Positions 41,930 through 51,792 of a stretch of 64,000 nucleotides of DNA are shown here, in pieces (position 1 is the first letter of the stretch; each line of letters begins with the position of its first letter). The stretch lies in the NCBI GenBank assembly GCA_949825065.1, contig OX463864.1, positions 18,365,327-18,429,326 of the forward strand, written 5' to 3'. Source of the DNA: Odontocerum albicorne. Taxonomy: Eukaryota > Arthropoda > Insecta > Trichoptera > Odontoceridae. Below the pieces are notes generated by a model. It was not told the origin of the DNA. It made no database searches and worked only from the letters and a program-made list of their open reading frames with translations. The translations under genes were made by a program, and so were the position numbers.

Positions 41930-42855
41930 TATTTTACTGACTAGAAATTAAGAGTTTTTTAGTAGCTTCTTAAAGCATGCCAAGGACGGAGCTAGTGTAC
42001 TAATTGGAATATAAAAAAAAAGTAATCATTTCTTTTCATCCACGTTCTGATGTTTTGAATAAATAATATTCGCGAGTGAAGATTTTATAGTTTTGACATT
42101 CAGCTGTCAGTTGAAGTGTCGGGGCGGTATGGTTGTGTTAGATCTTTAATGTGGGGAATTGGTATACTCGTAAAACATGTTTATATGAGTAGTAAGTAGT
42201 GTACCCTATGAATATTTTATATACAAGCACCGTTTTACAACACAAGAGTTCAGAAATGTTATGAAAAAAGGCAAGAAAGTCTTACGTTCAGTTTTCTGCC
42301 TACCCCGGCAGGGAAATGGCGTGAGGTATGTTAGTGTCTAAAATAAATTAATACAAATATGTATGTCAAAATGCCTCATGTGAAAAATCAGACACATTAT
42401 AGTTTTTTTGTACAATTATAAATTGTATCTGGCGTTCCCGGATGAAAGCAATGCCGTTTACAATCTTGGTCACGGAGATCTCTTTTATTAATTTTCAAAG
42501 AAGCGTCTAAGGTAACCTTTATTTTATGGGGTTATTAAATTGCAGTAGAAAGTTGAAAGTTGCGACGGACTTAGAAATCTAGGCAATATATAATAAAATA
42601 ATGAGGGAATAGTAAATAATGAAGTACAGAAGACCCTCCATATCCGCGGAGGATTCGTTCCAAAACCCTCGATAGACGTCTGAAACCACGGCTACTTCCG
42701 ACCCATATATTATATAAAGGGTCTTTTAAATTGAGCGGTTTTTTTAACTCTTGGATAAAACACAGATGGCATCGCGAACTTGCCTGGGTCTTGTGATATT
42801 TGAGAAGTGTAATGTATGACATTTATAAAAATAAAGTCGTGTACGATACAACAAC
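41930..42855. other. Mostly unassigned; LINE-A tail at 42262-42335
   Basis: TTTCTGCCTACCCCGGCAGG with GAAATGGCGTGAGG (42291-42325) is the LINE-A 3' signature. The rest has no recognisable frame. TACTCGTA occurs at 42165-42172. Confidence 0.5.
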
Positions 42856-43046
42856 GACGACCTCCGTGGCCTGGTGGTAATACACTTGTCTGACGATCCG
42901 GAGGTTGCGGGTTCGATCCCCGCTGGAACCCAGATTTTTTTTAATAGGATTCCAGTCTGTTTAACACTTAGGGCCTATAAAAACATCTTTCTGGTTGGTT
43001 GGAAGAGATTGCCACATGGCAATACACTCGCCAAGTTAAAAAAAAC
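42856..43046 (+). mobile_element. tRNA-derived SINE (family A), well preserved
   Basis: GACGACCTCCGTGGCCTGGT start, A box TGGCCTGGTGG, B box GGTTCGATCCC, then ATTCCAGTCTGTTTAACACT, CTGGTTGGTTGGAAGAGATT, CACTCGCCAAGTT and an A-run. It is the clearest full-length copy in the window. Confidence 0.92.
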
Positions 43047-43047
43047 A

Positions 43048-43350
43048 ACGCGTTCAAATTGTTGAATTATTTTATGCATTGTAAACTCCGGAAACGGTGA
43101 TGTTAATTGGCCACCAAGATCATGTGATCTGACACCGTTGGACTAATCGTATTTTCTCCGAGGTTAAGTGAAAAGCCAGGTCTACAAGAATGGCCCCCGA
43201 TCAATTCCTGAGTAGAAGGACGAAATTATTCGCTTTATTGGCGAGTTAGAACCGCAAGTATGCCAAAATGTCATCGAAAATTTTGACAAAAGAGTGGACA
43301 TCTGTGGAGCTGCGAGAGGTGTACATTTGGCGGATATTGTTTTTTGTGTT
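43048..43350 (+). pseudogene. Tc1/mariner-superfamily transposase remnant, internally deleted
   Basis: 43052-43085 encodes RVQIVELFYAL, the start of the helix-turn-helix. About 40 bp later comes GDVNWPPRSCDLTPLD, then FLRG-VKSQVYKNGPRSIPE, ELEPQVCQNVIENFDKRVDI and CGAARGVHL. The NWPPRSCDLTPLD motif carries the last acidic catalytic residue of this lineage. Start and end of the protein are thus joined with most of the middle removed, and stops interrupt the rest. The SINE lies directly upstream. Confidence 0.7.
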
Positions 43351-43409
43351 TAAATGTGTTTTTGTGTTTCAATGACCATTAAAAAGTCTTTTGAAATCAA
43401 TGCAAATGT

Positions 43410-43700
43410 AACGGAAATAAATTGGATAGATTAGAGGCCCTAGAAATTTCTAAGTCAGTACATAGATCCGAACATTTGGTGAACAGTTATGTTCCAAAAA
43501 TCTCTCCGCTCTTGGCCGAAATCGTCCCATGCCTCCCTCACCCCTCAGCCCCCAACCGTTGAATCGTGTATATCGGTACCAGTTCGAACATAATTAAGTC
43601 TTGTTTGTGCTCCCCTGAAGATGAGGTGAAAGCCTTGAAACCGGTAGGGTTATACCGTTACAAAAAGTGGAATGAACTGTGTTTGATAAAAATAAATTAC
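43410..43700 (+). pseudogene. Penelope-like element C-terminus, inverted copy of 38.1-38.4 kb
   Basis: ATTAGAGGCCCTAGAAATTT, CTCCGCTCTTGGCCGAAATC and CCTCACCCCTCAGCCCCCAA reproduce the 38-kb copy in the other orientation. The motif CTGAAGATGAGGTGAAAGCC with TTGAAACCGGTAGGG lies at 43615-43655. After it comes AAGTGGAATGAACTGTGTTTGATAA (in part), the terminal repeat seen at every copy. Confidence 0.65.
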
Positions 43701-43779
43701 AATGCAAACTGTGTGTTTTATTCAAGAATTAAAAAAAATTAAAATAAAAAAAACCGCTCAATTTGAAAGACACTTAATT

Positions 43780-44010
43780 AATTTTTGTAATTTGTTTTAT
43801 CAAACACTGTTTATTCTACTTTATATAACGGTGTAACCCTACCGGTTGCAAGGTTTTCACCTCATAATCAGGGAGAGGAGCAAAAAAAAGTCTTGTTTGT
43901 GCTCTCTGATGATGAGGTGAAACCCTTGAAACCGGTAGGGTTATACCGTTATATAAAGTAAAATAAACAGTGTTTGATAAAACAAATTCCAATGTATTTG
44001 AACCTCCACA
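43780..44010. repeat. Foldback pair of Penelope terminal repeats
   Basis: TTTTATCAAACACTGTTTAT to CACCTCAT (43795-43867) is the inverse of ATGAGGTGAAACCCTTGAAA to GTGTTTGATAAAAC (43912-43984). The right arm has CTGATGATGAGGTGAAACCC then TTGAAACCGGTA, a core with the canonical CUGAUGA. Two terminal repeats stand head to head with a spacer of about 45 bp. Confidence 0.7.
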
Positions 44011-44065
44011 ATGTTAATGCCTGAATTATAAATAAAACCATTTGCTTTTTCTTGTACATATGATA

Positions 44066-44452
44066 TTGCTCCCTGGCTCCATCCCAACTCACTGTCTGCG
44101 AAGACTGTTGGGGTCAGCTCTCCTCGTCCTCAGGTTGTATGCTCTTCTGTCCCGGACCACGTCCACCAGGCCGTGCCTCTGGATCAGGTTATCTTTTTGC
44201 ACCACCCATGAATTCTTTGGTCTTCCTCTGGTTGTTATTCGAGGAACATCCATGGAGATTGCCTGGTTCACAATGTGATCGGGTGCTCTGCGACCAACGT
44301 GCCCATACCATCTCAATCGCTTATCCTTCATCTTACTGTTGATGTCTGTAACACCTAGGCTTCCACGAATGCGTGAGCTTTTTATTTTGTCTCTTAGGGA
44401 CACACCAGCTGACAATTTTAGCATACGCATTTCAGCAGTTTCTAGTTGCCTA
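44066..44452 (-). pseudogene. LINE-D 5'-truncated insertion with 12-bp target duplication
   Basis: GTACATATGATA flanks the insertion at 44054-44065 and 44453-44464. The minus frame reads RQLETAEMRMLKLSAGVSLR, DKIKSSRIRGSLGVTDINSK, RLRWYGHVGRRAPDHIVNQA and TTRGRPKNSWVVQKDNLIQR, ending RADPNSLRRQ. It is the C-terminus of an RTE-like LINE. 5' truncation with a target-site duplication is typical of target-primed reverse transcription. Confidence 0.92.
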
Positions 44453-44589
44453 GTACATATGATACGTATGTGTACAATACACATGATAAAGTTTAACTCT
44501 TTTTAATAGATTAAAATTAAAATCATTATTTTGGTAACTGAGAGCCAACTTCTGTGGGCCCAACACCGGCTGCATAGCACACATCGCTA

Positions 44590-45340
44590 AAAAATACTGC
44601 ATTATAGTAGTTTATTTATATGGATCAGACGCCCCATATGGGTTTCGCCAAGTGTGCAACAGTTAAAAACGCCTTTGTTGCACTCATCAGGTACGATCTA
44701 ATGTGGAATATCATACCTAAGCCATAGTCGATTGTTACTCTGAGGTGTGTTGTCTCCTGTACAACATGAACATTTGTACCTGATATAGAAATTATAGGAG
44801 CTCGCGCAAGAGACCCCTTCAACGTACCTTGCAAATTCTTTGCGGGGCGAAGATTAGCTTATTTCTCGATCTCCACTCACCAATCCGAGCCAAGCAAACC
44901 GCTGAGAGGCTTCGATTAAGGCTCTGATGTTGGTTCTATTCAGAAGCAGAGTGTCATCCACAACTACAGAAAAGTTTTTAATAAACTCGTATCATTCATG
45001 AGGACGGTCCAGAGTAAAGGACTCAATATATCGCCCTGCGGGCAATCGATGTCCATCTGCCTATCTAAAATCTCACATCCGCAGTCGACCCTCACCTCTG
45101 AAGTAGTCTTGAATTTAGAGGAAAATGTTCCGTGAATTATTGAGTTTTTATTTTTTTAAAATCATAAGCCACTAGGCATTGTCGAAGGCGCCTGAAATAT
45201 CGAGAGAAGTTAAGAAAAAATTTTTTTGTCTCGAGTCCGCCACATACCGTTAAAGGTGGCAAATGACATCCTCGCAGGTTTCTTATAAAACCAAATTGCA
45301 AAGGAGAGAGTGGGTAATTCTGGAGAAATAAACAATTATG
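44590..45340 (-). pseudogene. LINE-E, R1-like reverse transcriptase fragment
   Basis: Minus frame 44625-44834 reads GSLARAPIISISGTNVHVVQ, ETTHLRVTIDYGLGMIFHIR and SYLMSATKAFLTVAHLAKPI. This fits the part of R1-type reverse transcriptases after the active site (LGVTIDxxLxFxxHI). Farther upstream on that strand, broken frames give RAIYxVLYSGPSS near GCCCTGCGGGC and FGFIRNLRGCHL, which also suit the RT palm. Many stops; old. Confidence 0.6.
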
Positions 45341-45342
45341 TT

Positions 45343-45765
45343 ATATATTTATTTCGACGGCTAAATTGCCGTTTTGATACAAAGGTTAAAAAACGACAAC
45401 ATATAGAATCTACTCGTAACATTGACTTGTAAGCTGTGTTATACAATACGAAGAACAGTACAAGTCGAACAACACAACAAAGCAAATCCATACAATTCAA
45501 TCAATCCATCCCGGCAAAAACAACGTTTTTACTTTACGCCTGTAAGTAGCCAAAGCCATTAAAAAATCCACACAATGACCCTATTGATTACCCAACCTGT
45601 GCAGCCTTGTTATGAAAAAGTAGTACAAATAATTAGTTGCAACCACTTCACTATGGAACAAAACATTTGGCCGAGTGGGCCTACAAGGAACGTGTAACAC
45701 GACAAGCTTTAGTTAGTTCCGGACTATTGAAATACGAGTTGACAATATTAAACAATGTCGTGAAG
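45343..45765 (+). repeat. Dispersed repeat, SINE-free copy of 29290-29930
   Basis: It aligns with the 29-kb repeat throughout, without its SINE. It carries TACTCGTA at 45411-45418 where the 29-kb copy has a plain TA (AGAATTTAACATTG against AGAATCTACTCGTAACATTG). Confidence 0.8.
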
Positions 45766-45779
45766 TCAAACATATTTAA

Positions 45780-46280
45780 ATAAATAAATATTAGGTTTAT
45801 TGACAGCAACATAGTATGTACAAGATCACACCTGAATAACACTTCTAAAACACATAAATTGCAGACAATACATCAAACACAGAAGCTGTCAAAAGGTCTG
45901 GGCTCATCTAATAGCATCCCCTCGGCCAAAATACACCCCACCAATATAGGGCGAACCCAGCCACGGGGACACCAGATGTTTTTCAGCCCACACCCTTAAA
46001 CACGTAGAAACAGGAATATATACAAAAAAATAAACACAGAAAATAAATATAGTAGATGACAAAAAAGAAAAAAAGAAAAAAATACATTCAAGAGAGAACA
46101 CACCAAAAGGTCCGGGCTCATCCCACAAACATTCCCACGGCCGAGATACACCCCACCAATGTAGGGCGAGCCCGACCGCAAGGGCATCAGGGGGCTTCCA
46201 TCCCACACCCTCGCATATCTAGATTAAATAATAAATATAATAAAAAAGAAAAAAAAAACAAAAACGTATGGCAGAAAACA
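45780..46280. repeat. Locally duplicated non-coding repeat
   Basis: The segment 45890-46010 (AAAAGGTCTGGGCTCATCTA, ACACCCCACCAATATAGGGC) is repeated at 46105-46215 (AAAAGGTCCGGGCTCATCCC, ACACCCCACCAATGTAGGGC). A related start also appears at 61085-61205. It is probably the 3' UTR of a LINE. Confidence 0.7.
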
Positions 46281-46289
46281 AAATAAAAA

Positions 46290-46790
46290 GTAAACCCACA
46301 TATACCACCTCAGGTTAACTGTCAGCAAGAACGAGAAAAAAAAAAGAAGAGAAAAGCCTCAAAGGAGTCCAAATTTTACATAATGACAATTGGGAAGTAA
46401 GATAGTTGAGACAACATTGAAATAGTTAGGCAGTAATACATTGATATAGATAAGCAGTTTTAAAAGAATTAATGAGGAAATGACGCACAAACACGTATGC
46501 ACAATCCTCGATTCACCACCAGCGAAAAGAGAGAAAAGAAAGAAAATAAGAAAAGAAAAGCAAACAAGAGACCCATTAACCACTGAGAAACCCATTAACC
46601 ACCCAGAAGATAACGCTTTAGAGCATCTGAAGGTATAGCTATTCACCCGCTCCTTCAAGGCCTGGGGCAACTCATTCCAGCATTTGCTGGCTGAGTATGA
46701 GAAGGATCCCCTGAACAGTGTTAGGTTATGGTTTGGGATAAGCGATATTTCTACTATGTGCCAAATAAACTGTGATATATTGATTGGATC
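46290..46790 (-). pseudogene. LINE C-terminus (WNELP motif) and 3' UTR
   Basis: The minus strand encodes GSFSYSASKCWNELPQALKE then RVNSYTFRCSKALSSG. The FSxxAxKxWNxLPxxL motif marks the end of a Jockey/CR1-like LINE protein. 46290-46600 on the same strand is low-complexity UTR, part of which also occurs near 30140. Confidence 0.6.
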
Positions 46791-47430
46791 GTAACGTTGA
46801 ACTATTATTGTCTTTCTGATGGTACATTGGAATTTATCATTTAATATATTCCAAATGAAGTTGACCGTGGGTAACTGAAATCGTGGAAAGCGATACCGAT
46901 GATGGAAGGGGGGCTACTGTGTTTATAAATGAAATTTATTATGACAATAAACTGGTAAAATTTATATTGAAAATCTGTTTTTTTTGTGCATTTATTATAC
47001 ATTGAGACGCTCGCAACAGTTTCGCAACATTGATAAAATCACTGTGCTTAATCCTGAAACCACTTATCTATTGCAAAATTAGATAAAGAGAAAATATGTA
47101 AAAATGCGATTTATGTCTTAGAATTTTTGCAGAAAGATTAACGATTTCCTTGGCATATTATTGGAAAGGTCCTCGCTTTGTTAACGATTTATGTGTGTCA
47201 GCGCCCACCTTGATGAATGAATGTGGACTTGGCAGAAGAAGGATACAAAAGGATTAATTAATTAATTTATTTATTTTATCAATACAGGTTTAGTCCAGTT
47301 ACATTGAAAAATACAAAAAATATTGACATTAAAAAAATTTATGTAAAATAAAAAAAATTATATAAAATAAAAATATTATATAAAATTAAGTATATGCATA
47401 CATATATATACACCCAAACATACACATATA
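46791..47430. other. No recognised feature
   Basis: AT-rich; a run of AAAATTATATAAAATAAA-type low-complexity sequence at 47320-47420 precedes the mariner insertion. Confidence 0.45.
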
Positions 47431-48717
47431 TTAGGTCCTTACATATGAAATTGGCGTTTTGTTTGGGAGGAACATAAAGTTGATTTTTTTTTAATATAAT
47501 ATATTTATTTAATCAAAGTATGTACCATTGCTATCTATGCACTTTTGCCATCTCATAGGTAGTTCATCGATCCCTTTACTAAAAAAACCATTCGGACGGG
47601 AATCAATAAAATCTTTGAAGTCGGTTTGGACTGCCCCATCGGAGTTGAATTTTTTCCCTTGCAAGAAGTTATCCAAATTTCGAAAAAAATAGTAATCTGT
47701 TGGGGCAAGGTCCGGAGAGTACGGTGGATGTCTTAGACATTCCAATTGAAGCTCTTCTAATTTGGTAGCCGTCTGTTGTGCAGTGTGTGGTCTAGCGTTA
47801 TCATGAAGCAGCAGTGGCCTAGAGCGATTAACCAGCCTCGGTTGTTTAGCAGCTAGCTTTTCCATCATGGTTTGCAGTTGCTGACAATAGACATCTGCCG
47901 TAATCGTCTGGCCAGATTTAAGAAAGCTGTAGTGAACGACATCAGCACTAGTCCACCAAACGCTCACAAGTAACTTTTTTGGAGTCAATTTTCGCTTGGG
48001 GCATGGTTTGGCTGGTTCGGCAGGGTTCAGCCATTGCGATGAGCGCTTCCGATTATCATACAGGATCCACTTTTCATCACAGGTAATGATTCGATTCAAA
48101 ATCCCTTCATTATTGTGCCGGTTGAGTAATGCAACGCAGCAGTCAACGCGCGTTTGTTGATTTGCTTCACTCAATTCGTGAGGTACCCACCTTTCAAGCT
48201 TTTTCACCTTCCCAATTTGCTTCAAGTGGATTAAAACAGTTTTATCACTAACACCGCAGCCTGCAGCTAACTCGGACGTGGTTTGCGATGGATCCGCTTC
48301 CACAATAGCCTTCAATTCTTCATTATCAACTTTGGTCTCCGGCCGTCAACGGGGCTTTTTCTGCAGGTCGAAATTTCCAGAACGAAAACGTTGGAACCAA
48401 AAACGCACTGTGTTTTCTTTTGCGGCACCGTCGCCATACACATCATTAATCCTTCGAGCCGTTTCTGCAGCACTGGTGCCACGGTGGAACTCGTACTCGT
48501 AAATAACGCGATATTTCAAGTTTTCCATTTTGTAAACTGAGTGACGCAAAGAAAAAAAACAATTGAGGAAAAAACAAATGAATTATAATTTTCGAAACAC
48601 AAATACTTGAGTAAATAGCTGTATAAATTTTAATTTGGAATTCCTAACCAAAGAGAAGATATTTGAGATCAAAGTTGCCAGTACGGCAAAACGCCAATTT
48701 CATATGTAAGGACCTAA
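47431..48717 (-). mobile_element. Full-length mariner, second copy (inactivated)
   Basis: The element is 1287 bp between TA at 47429-47430 and 48718-48719, with the same ~31-bp inverted repeats as the 17-kb copy. The two are nearly identical along their length. Differences include the nonsense codon, a 9-bp length change and a few substitutions. Confidence 0.97.
47509..48528 (-). pseudogene. Mariner transposase with one nonsense codon
   Basis: The frame would give 339 residues, from MENLKYRVIY to SNGTYFD, but residue 61 is a stop. The glycine codon of KSRGRPETK has become TGA (KPR, stop, RPETK). The catalytic residues downstream are all present: TCDEKW, LLHDNARPH and SPDLAPTDYYFF. Other changes against the 17-kb copy are G200D, F208S, T252A and G257A in that copy's numbering, plus three fewer residues in the PAKP run. 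The element could still be moved by the intact copy's transposase. Confidence 0.95.
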
Positions 48718-48719
48718 TA

Positions 48720-49152
48720 TTTAAAGTCACTTAAATACGTTGATGAGTGCTTTTAACATCCCCAATCTTAGAAGAAAATTTTCATTTGCTTTTGGTAATG
48801 TGATATTGCATCAGGTTCTACTAATGAGGCCATGTGTTTCCTATATCTCAATATCTATCCATAAAATTCCAACAAAATTTTCAAAAAATCCAATATTTGT
48901 TCTATGTATGTGTTATTCCACTAAAAACAAATCTGAGTTCTTTACCTGTATAAAATAAGTCTTCAACAATTACGTAAGTCTGCTTGGTGAAGTTTGGTAA
49001 TATTTTGTGGTATACATACATAACATATATTGAACTTAAATATACATATAATTATTAAATAATTTTAAAACAATGACTGTAATTTATTATTACTACTGCT
49101 TTTTGTATCTTCATGTTAGTTTAAGATAAAGTTGTATTATTTGTCAATAATT
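48720..49152. other. No recognised feature
   Basis: AT-rich with one 72-codon frame (48740-48958, plus) of unknown meaning. Confidence 0.4.
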
Positions 49153-49199
49153 TTAAGTACTTGCATAACCTGTCACATGTTCATTTGTATATAAAGACA

Positions 49200-49590
49200 C
49201 TGTTGTGTCGTTAATTAAATAAAATAAATAAATATGAAATATGTCAATATCCGAAGCAGTCCCGTTCAAAAGAGTTAAGGCCCTTCCAACAGGCATAGCG
49301 GCTGGAAGACCCGTTCTTGCGTATGTTATAGAGAACAGTTCTTGCCGGCGCAGTCTACTAGTGTAATTGTTAGGAACATTTAACGCTAATCTTTGTAGTA
49401 ATGCTGGACGGCTCACAACTCCTCGAACGAGTTTGACAACGTATACCAGGAGACGCAGATCTCTTCTTACGCTCAAGGAGTTATACCCGAGCATGCCCAG
49501 CAGAAACTGAGTAGGATAAAGCCATGGATACACACCAAACTCACTCATATAGAGATATCGTAGATATATTTTTTGTACCTGCAAGCATTG
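49200..49590 (-). pseudogene. Jockey/CR1-like LINE C-terminus
   Basis: The frame includes LLGMLGYNSLSVRRDLRLLV, YVVKLVRGVVSRPALLQRLA and LNVPNNYTSRLRRQELFSIT. This is the LGxxSLxxRRxxxxxxxxxKLxxGxxxxPxLLxxLxLxVP motif of this LINE group, just after the reverse transcriptase domain. 5' and 3' parts are missing. Confidence 0.75.
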
Positions 49591-49654
49591 TTTTCTAGTT
49601 TGCTACGGATCAATGAATTAAACAACGTTTTGAGTACTATTTGGTTTTCAAACG

Positions 49655-49780
49655 ACTTATTTGTAGTAGTTATGGTGCTTTACTTGAGGTCCCTCTGCTG
49701 ACATGTGTTGAGTACACTAATATGTCATCTCTGTATACATATACCCATAATTCACATCCATACTAGATAACCATTAGAAT
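49655..49780 (-). pseudogene. LINE-G fragment
   Basis: GTACTTGAGGTCCCTCTGCT (in part), ACATGTGTTGAGTACACTAA and CATAATTCACATCCATAC parallel 54080-54175, where the frame is better kept (LMYGCETWDPYRRHIKTLQK). Confidence 0.5.
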
Positions 49781-49798
49781 GAATAATGTATAACAAGG

Positions 49799-50110
49799 AA
49801 GTGCATGGCCTCGCACTAAATCACTGGACTTCCGTGTGGAAGATCGTCGGTTCGAACCCCGCGCTTTGCTTCTCCCGTCGAACGACACAGGCACTTTTTC
49901 CGCCTAGTGTTTATTTTTTTTAACTTGGTAAGTTTATTGCCATGTGGCAATCTCTTCCAACCAACCAGAAAGATGTTTTTATAGGCCCTAAGTGCTAACT
50001 AGACTGGAATCCTATTTAAAAAAAATCTGGGTTCCAGCGGGAATCGAATCCGCAACCTACGGATCAGCAGACCCCGGAGGTCGTCTAGTGTTCTAGGGTA
50101 TAAGAATACC
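49799..50110 (+). mobile_element. Second tRNA-derived SINE type, interrupted by a family A SINE
   Basis: The head CATGGCCTCGCACTAAATCA and GTCGGTTCGAACCCCGCGC carries a B box (GGTTCGAACCC). The body CACAGGCACTTTTTCCGCCT and GGTATAAGAATACCTATGAC also occurs near 32832-32880. The element is split by the SINE at 49912-50084. Confidence 0.7.
49912..50084 (-). mobile_element. Family A SINE nested in another SINE
   Basis: The 8-bp duplication CTAGTGTT flanks it (49904-49911 and 50085-50092). The tail, body and B box (GATTCGATTCC) are present. About 20-25 bp of the A-box side are deleted, where the text jumps from GGATCAGCAGAC to CCCGGAGGTCGT. Confidence 0.88.
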
Positions 50111-50227
50111 TATGACTTCGGTCATATCTATTCTTTAATAAAAATACCTAGACTTTATTTTTTTAAATAAATGTGTTGTGTTTTCTCAGAAAGTGTATTA
50201 TTTTCCTTTTGTACACGTAAGTTATCT

Positions 50228-50405
50228 TTGTAATTTGTTTTATCAAACACTGTTTATTCCACTTTTTGAAACGGTATAACGTTACCGGTTTCAAGGCTTT
50301 CACCTCATCAGGGGAGCACAAACAAGATTCTGTGCAACAGTGTTTGATAAAACAAATTACAATTTCTTTAAACCTCCACAATGTTAATGCCTTAACTATA
50401 AACAT
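50228..50405 (-). repeat. Penelope-like terminal repeat with hammerhead-like core
   Basis: The minus strand has CTGATGAGGTGAAAGCCTTG and AAACCGGTAACG: core CUGAUGA, short stem II with GAAA loop, GAAA and the ACCGGU palindrome with GUA. GTGTTTGATAAAACAAATTA appears on both sides (inverted on the left), so this is again a paired terminal repeat. Stem I is weak. Confidence 0.55.
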
Positions 50406-50648
50406 ATATAAGTTATCTTTATTTTCGCGACCCCCTTAGGGGTTACGACCCACAGGTTGAGAAGCGATGTCAGAAATAATTGTCAGGTACATTAATCAAT
50501 AAAAAGGGGTTCACTGTTTTTCTTGTTAGTGATTTGAACTCGTATATATATACGAGTATAATATACAAACAGGAACATAAATTTCTTCTGACGGTTGAGT
50601 TTTGCTAAGCATATCCATAAAGTAATGTGGGATAGACCTATGGATATT
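50406..50648. other. Unassigned; contains a 20-bp perfect palindrome
   Basis: ACTCGTATATATATACGAGT at 50538-50557 is its own complement and contains TACGAGTA overlapping its right edge. No gene seen. Confidence 0.6.
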
Positions 50649-50649
50649 C

Positions 50650-50840
50650 CCTGGAATGAAAATCCGTATTCCCTAGTATAAAAATCCGTATTCTCTGGAA
50701 TAAAAATCCGTATTACCTTGAATAAAAATCCGTATTCCCTGGAATAAAAATCCGTATTCCCTTGAATAAAAATCCGTATTCCCTGGAATAAAAATCCGTA
50801 TTCCCTTGAATAAAAATCCGTATTCTCTGGAATAAAAATT
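50650..50840. repeat. 22-bp tandem repeat
   Basis: CCCTGGAATAAAAATCCGTA with TT alternates with CCCTTGAATAAAAATCCGTA, about nine copies. The alternation gives a 44-bp dimer. Confidence 0.93.
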
Positions 50841-50849
50841 TCGCAGATA

Positions 50850-51570
50850 TCACTTTTATGGTTCACTGTGAGTATAAAGAAGCCCGATGCAGTTTTTGTC
50901 AGCCACTGACTCAAGTTAGGGACAACAGTTAACAGAATATATGACTGTTATTAAATATAATAGATTGTTTTGCGAATCATAATAAATGCTGCCTTCGCTT
51001 CGAAGGGCGTCATGTCTATCAATGAACATGTATGTACATTTATCAAATTACCTTTCGACTTCCTTGTCGAAAATTATAATTTAAAAGCCTTTCGAATGAT
51101 GCACGTCTGAGGTCGCCTTTTTTAAAGTGGAGGGTCCAATGCCACGTCCTCAGGTGTCATCGACCTCTGCCGTTAGAAGTCAGAAAACTGGAAGGTAGAA
51201 AGAGATAGATAAACGACCGAGGAAGACCTGAAGGGCAGCAGCGACAGCTAAGGTCTACGTCTCTCACATTTTTATTTGTTGACCTTCGAGGAGTCTTCTG
51301 GTCTCTGTGCAGACCCTTTAATCATGGTTCTAGGTTATGATTAATTTATATTCATTTGTATGGCCCCCTTGCATATATCTCTGACTTGTTTATGAAAACT
51401 TTTTAAAGAGCGTCGCCTGAAGACAATGTTGTCTTTGGTCCCATTAATTGAGGGATCGTTTTTAATACACCCGGAGTAGGCACGGAACTCGCAGTTTACC
51501 ATTACACGTGTTGGCAATATCACTGCACGCGAAGAGGCAACAGCACTCGTACACATCTAGCGCATACGCA
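50850..51570. other. No clear feature
   Basis: 51115-51270 contains ACGACCGAGGAAGACCTGAA, which may be a decayed LINE C-terminus (RGRPR-like), but no frame holds. A 71-codon minus frame at 51341-51556 has no similarity I know. Confidence 0.35.
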
Positions 51571-51572
51571 TA

Positions 51573-51760
51573 CGATGAACTCCGTGGCCTAGTTGGCAAG
51601 ACGTCTGACTCCTAACCCGGAGGTTGCGGGTTCAAATCCCGCTGGAAACCAGTTTTTTTAAAAAAAGGTTTCCAGTCTTGTTTTCAATTAATGCCTCTTA
51701 AAATCTTTCCGGTTGGTTGGAAGAGATTGCTACATGACAATAAGCCTGCCAGGTTGTACT
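51573..51760 (+). mobile_element. tRNA-derived SINE, variant head
   Basis: The head CTCCGTGGCCTAGTTGGCAA, with A box TGGCCTAGTTGG and B box GGTTCAAATCC, is closer to a real tRNA than family A. The body (GTTTCCAGTCTTGTTTTCAA, CCGGTTGGTTGGAAGAGATT) is that of the family. I do not call a tRNA gene because the acceptor 3' strand does not pair with the 5' strand. Confidence 0.8.
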
Positions 51761-51792
51761 GTATACAACGAAGATGTAATACAATACAATAT

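Noticed and set aside
45904..46208. 100-codon and 70-codon minus frames near 46 kb
   Set aside because: They overlap each other in different frames across a duplicated non-coding repeat and a poly-purine stretch; no protein similarity is seen.
51580..51650. Functional tRNA gene
   Set aside because: A- and B-box-like sequences and a tRNA-like head are present, but the acceptor strands do not pair and a SINE body and tail follow directly; the same applies to the heads at 12.1, 29.5, 42.9, 49.8 and 56.8 kb.
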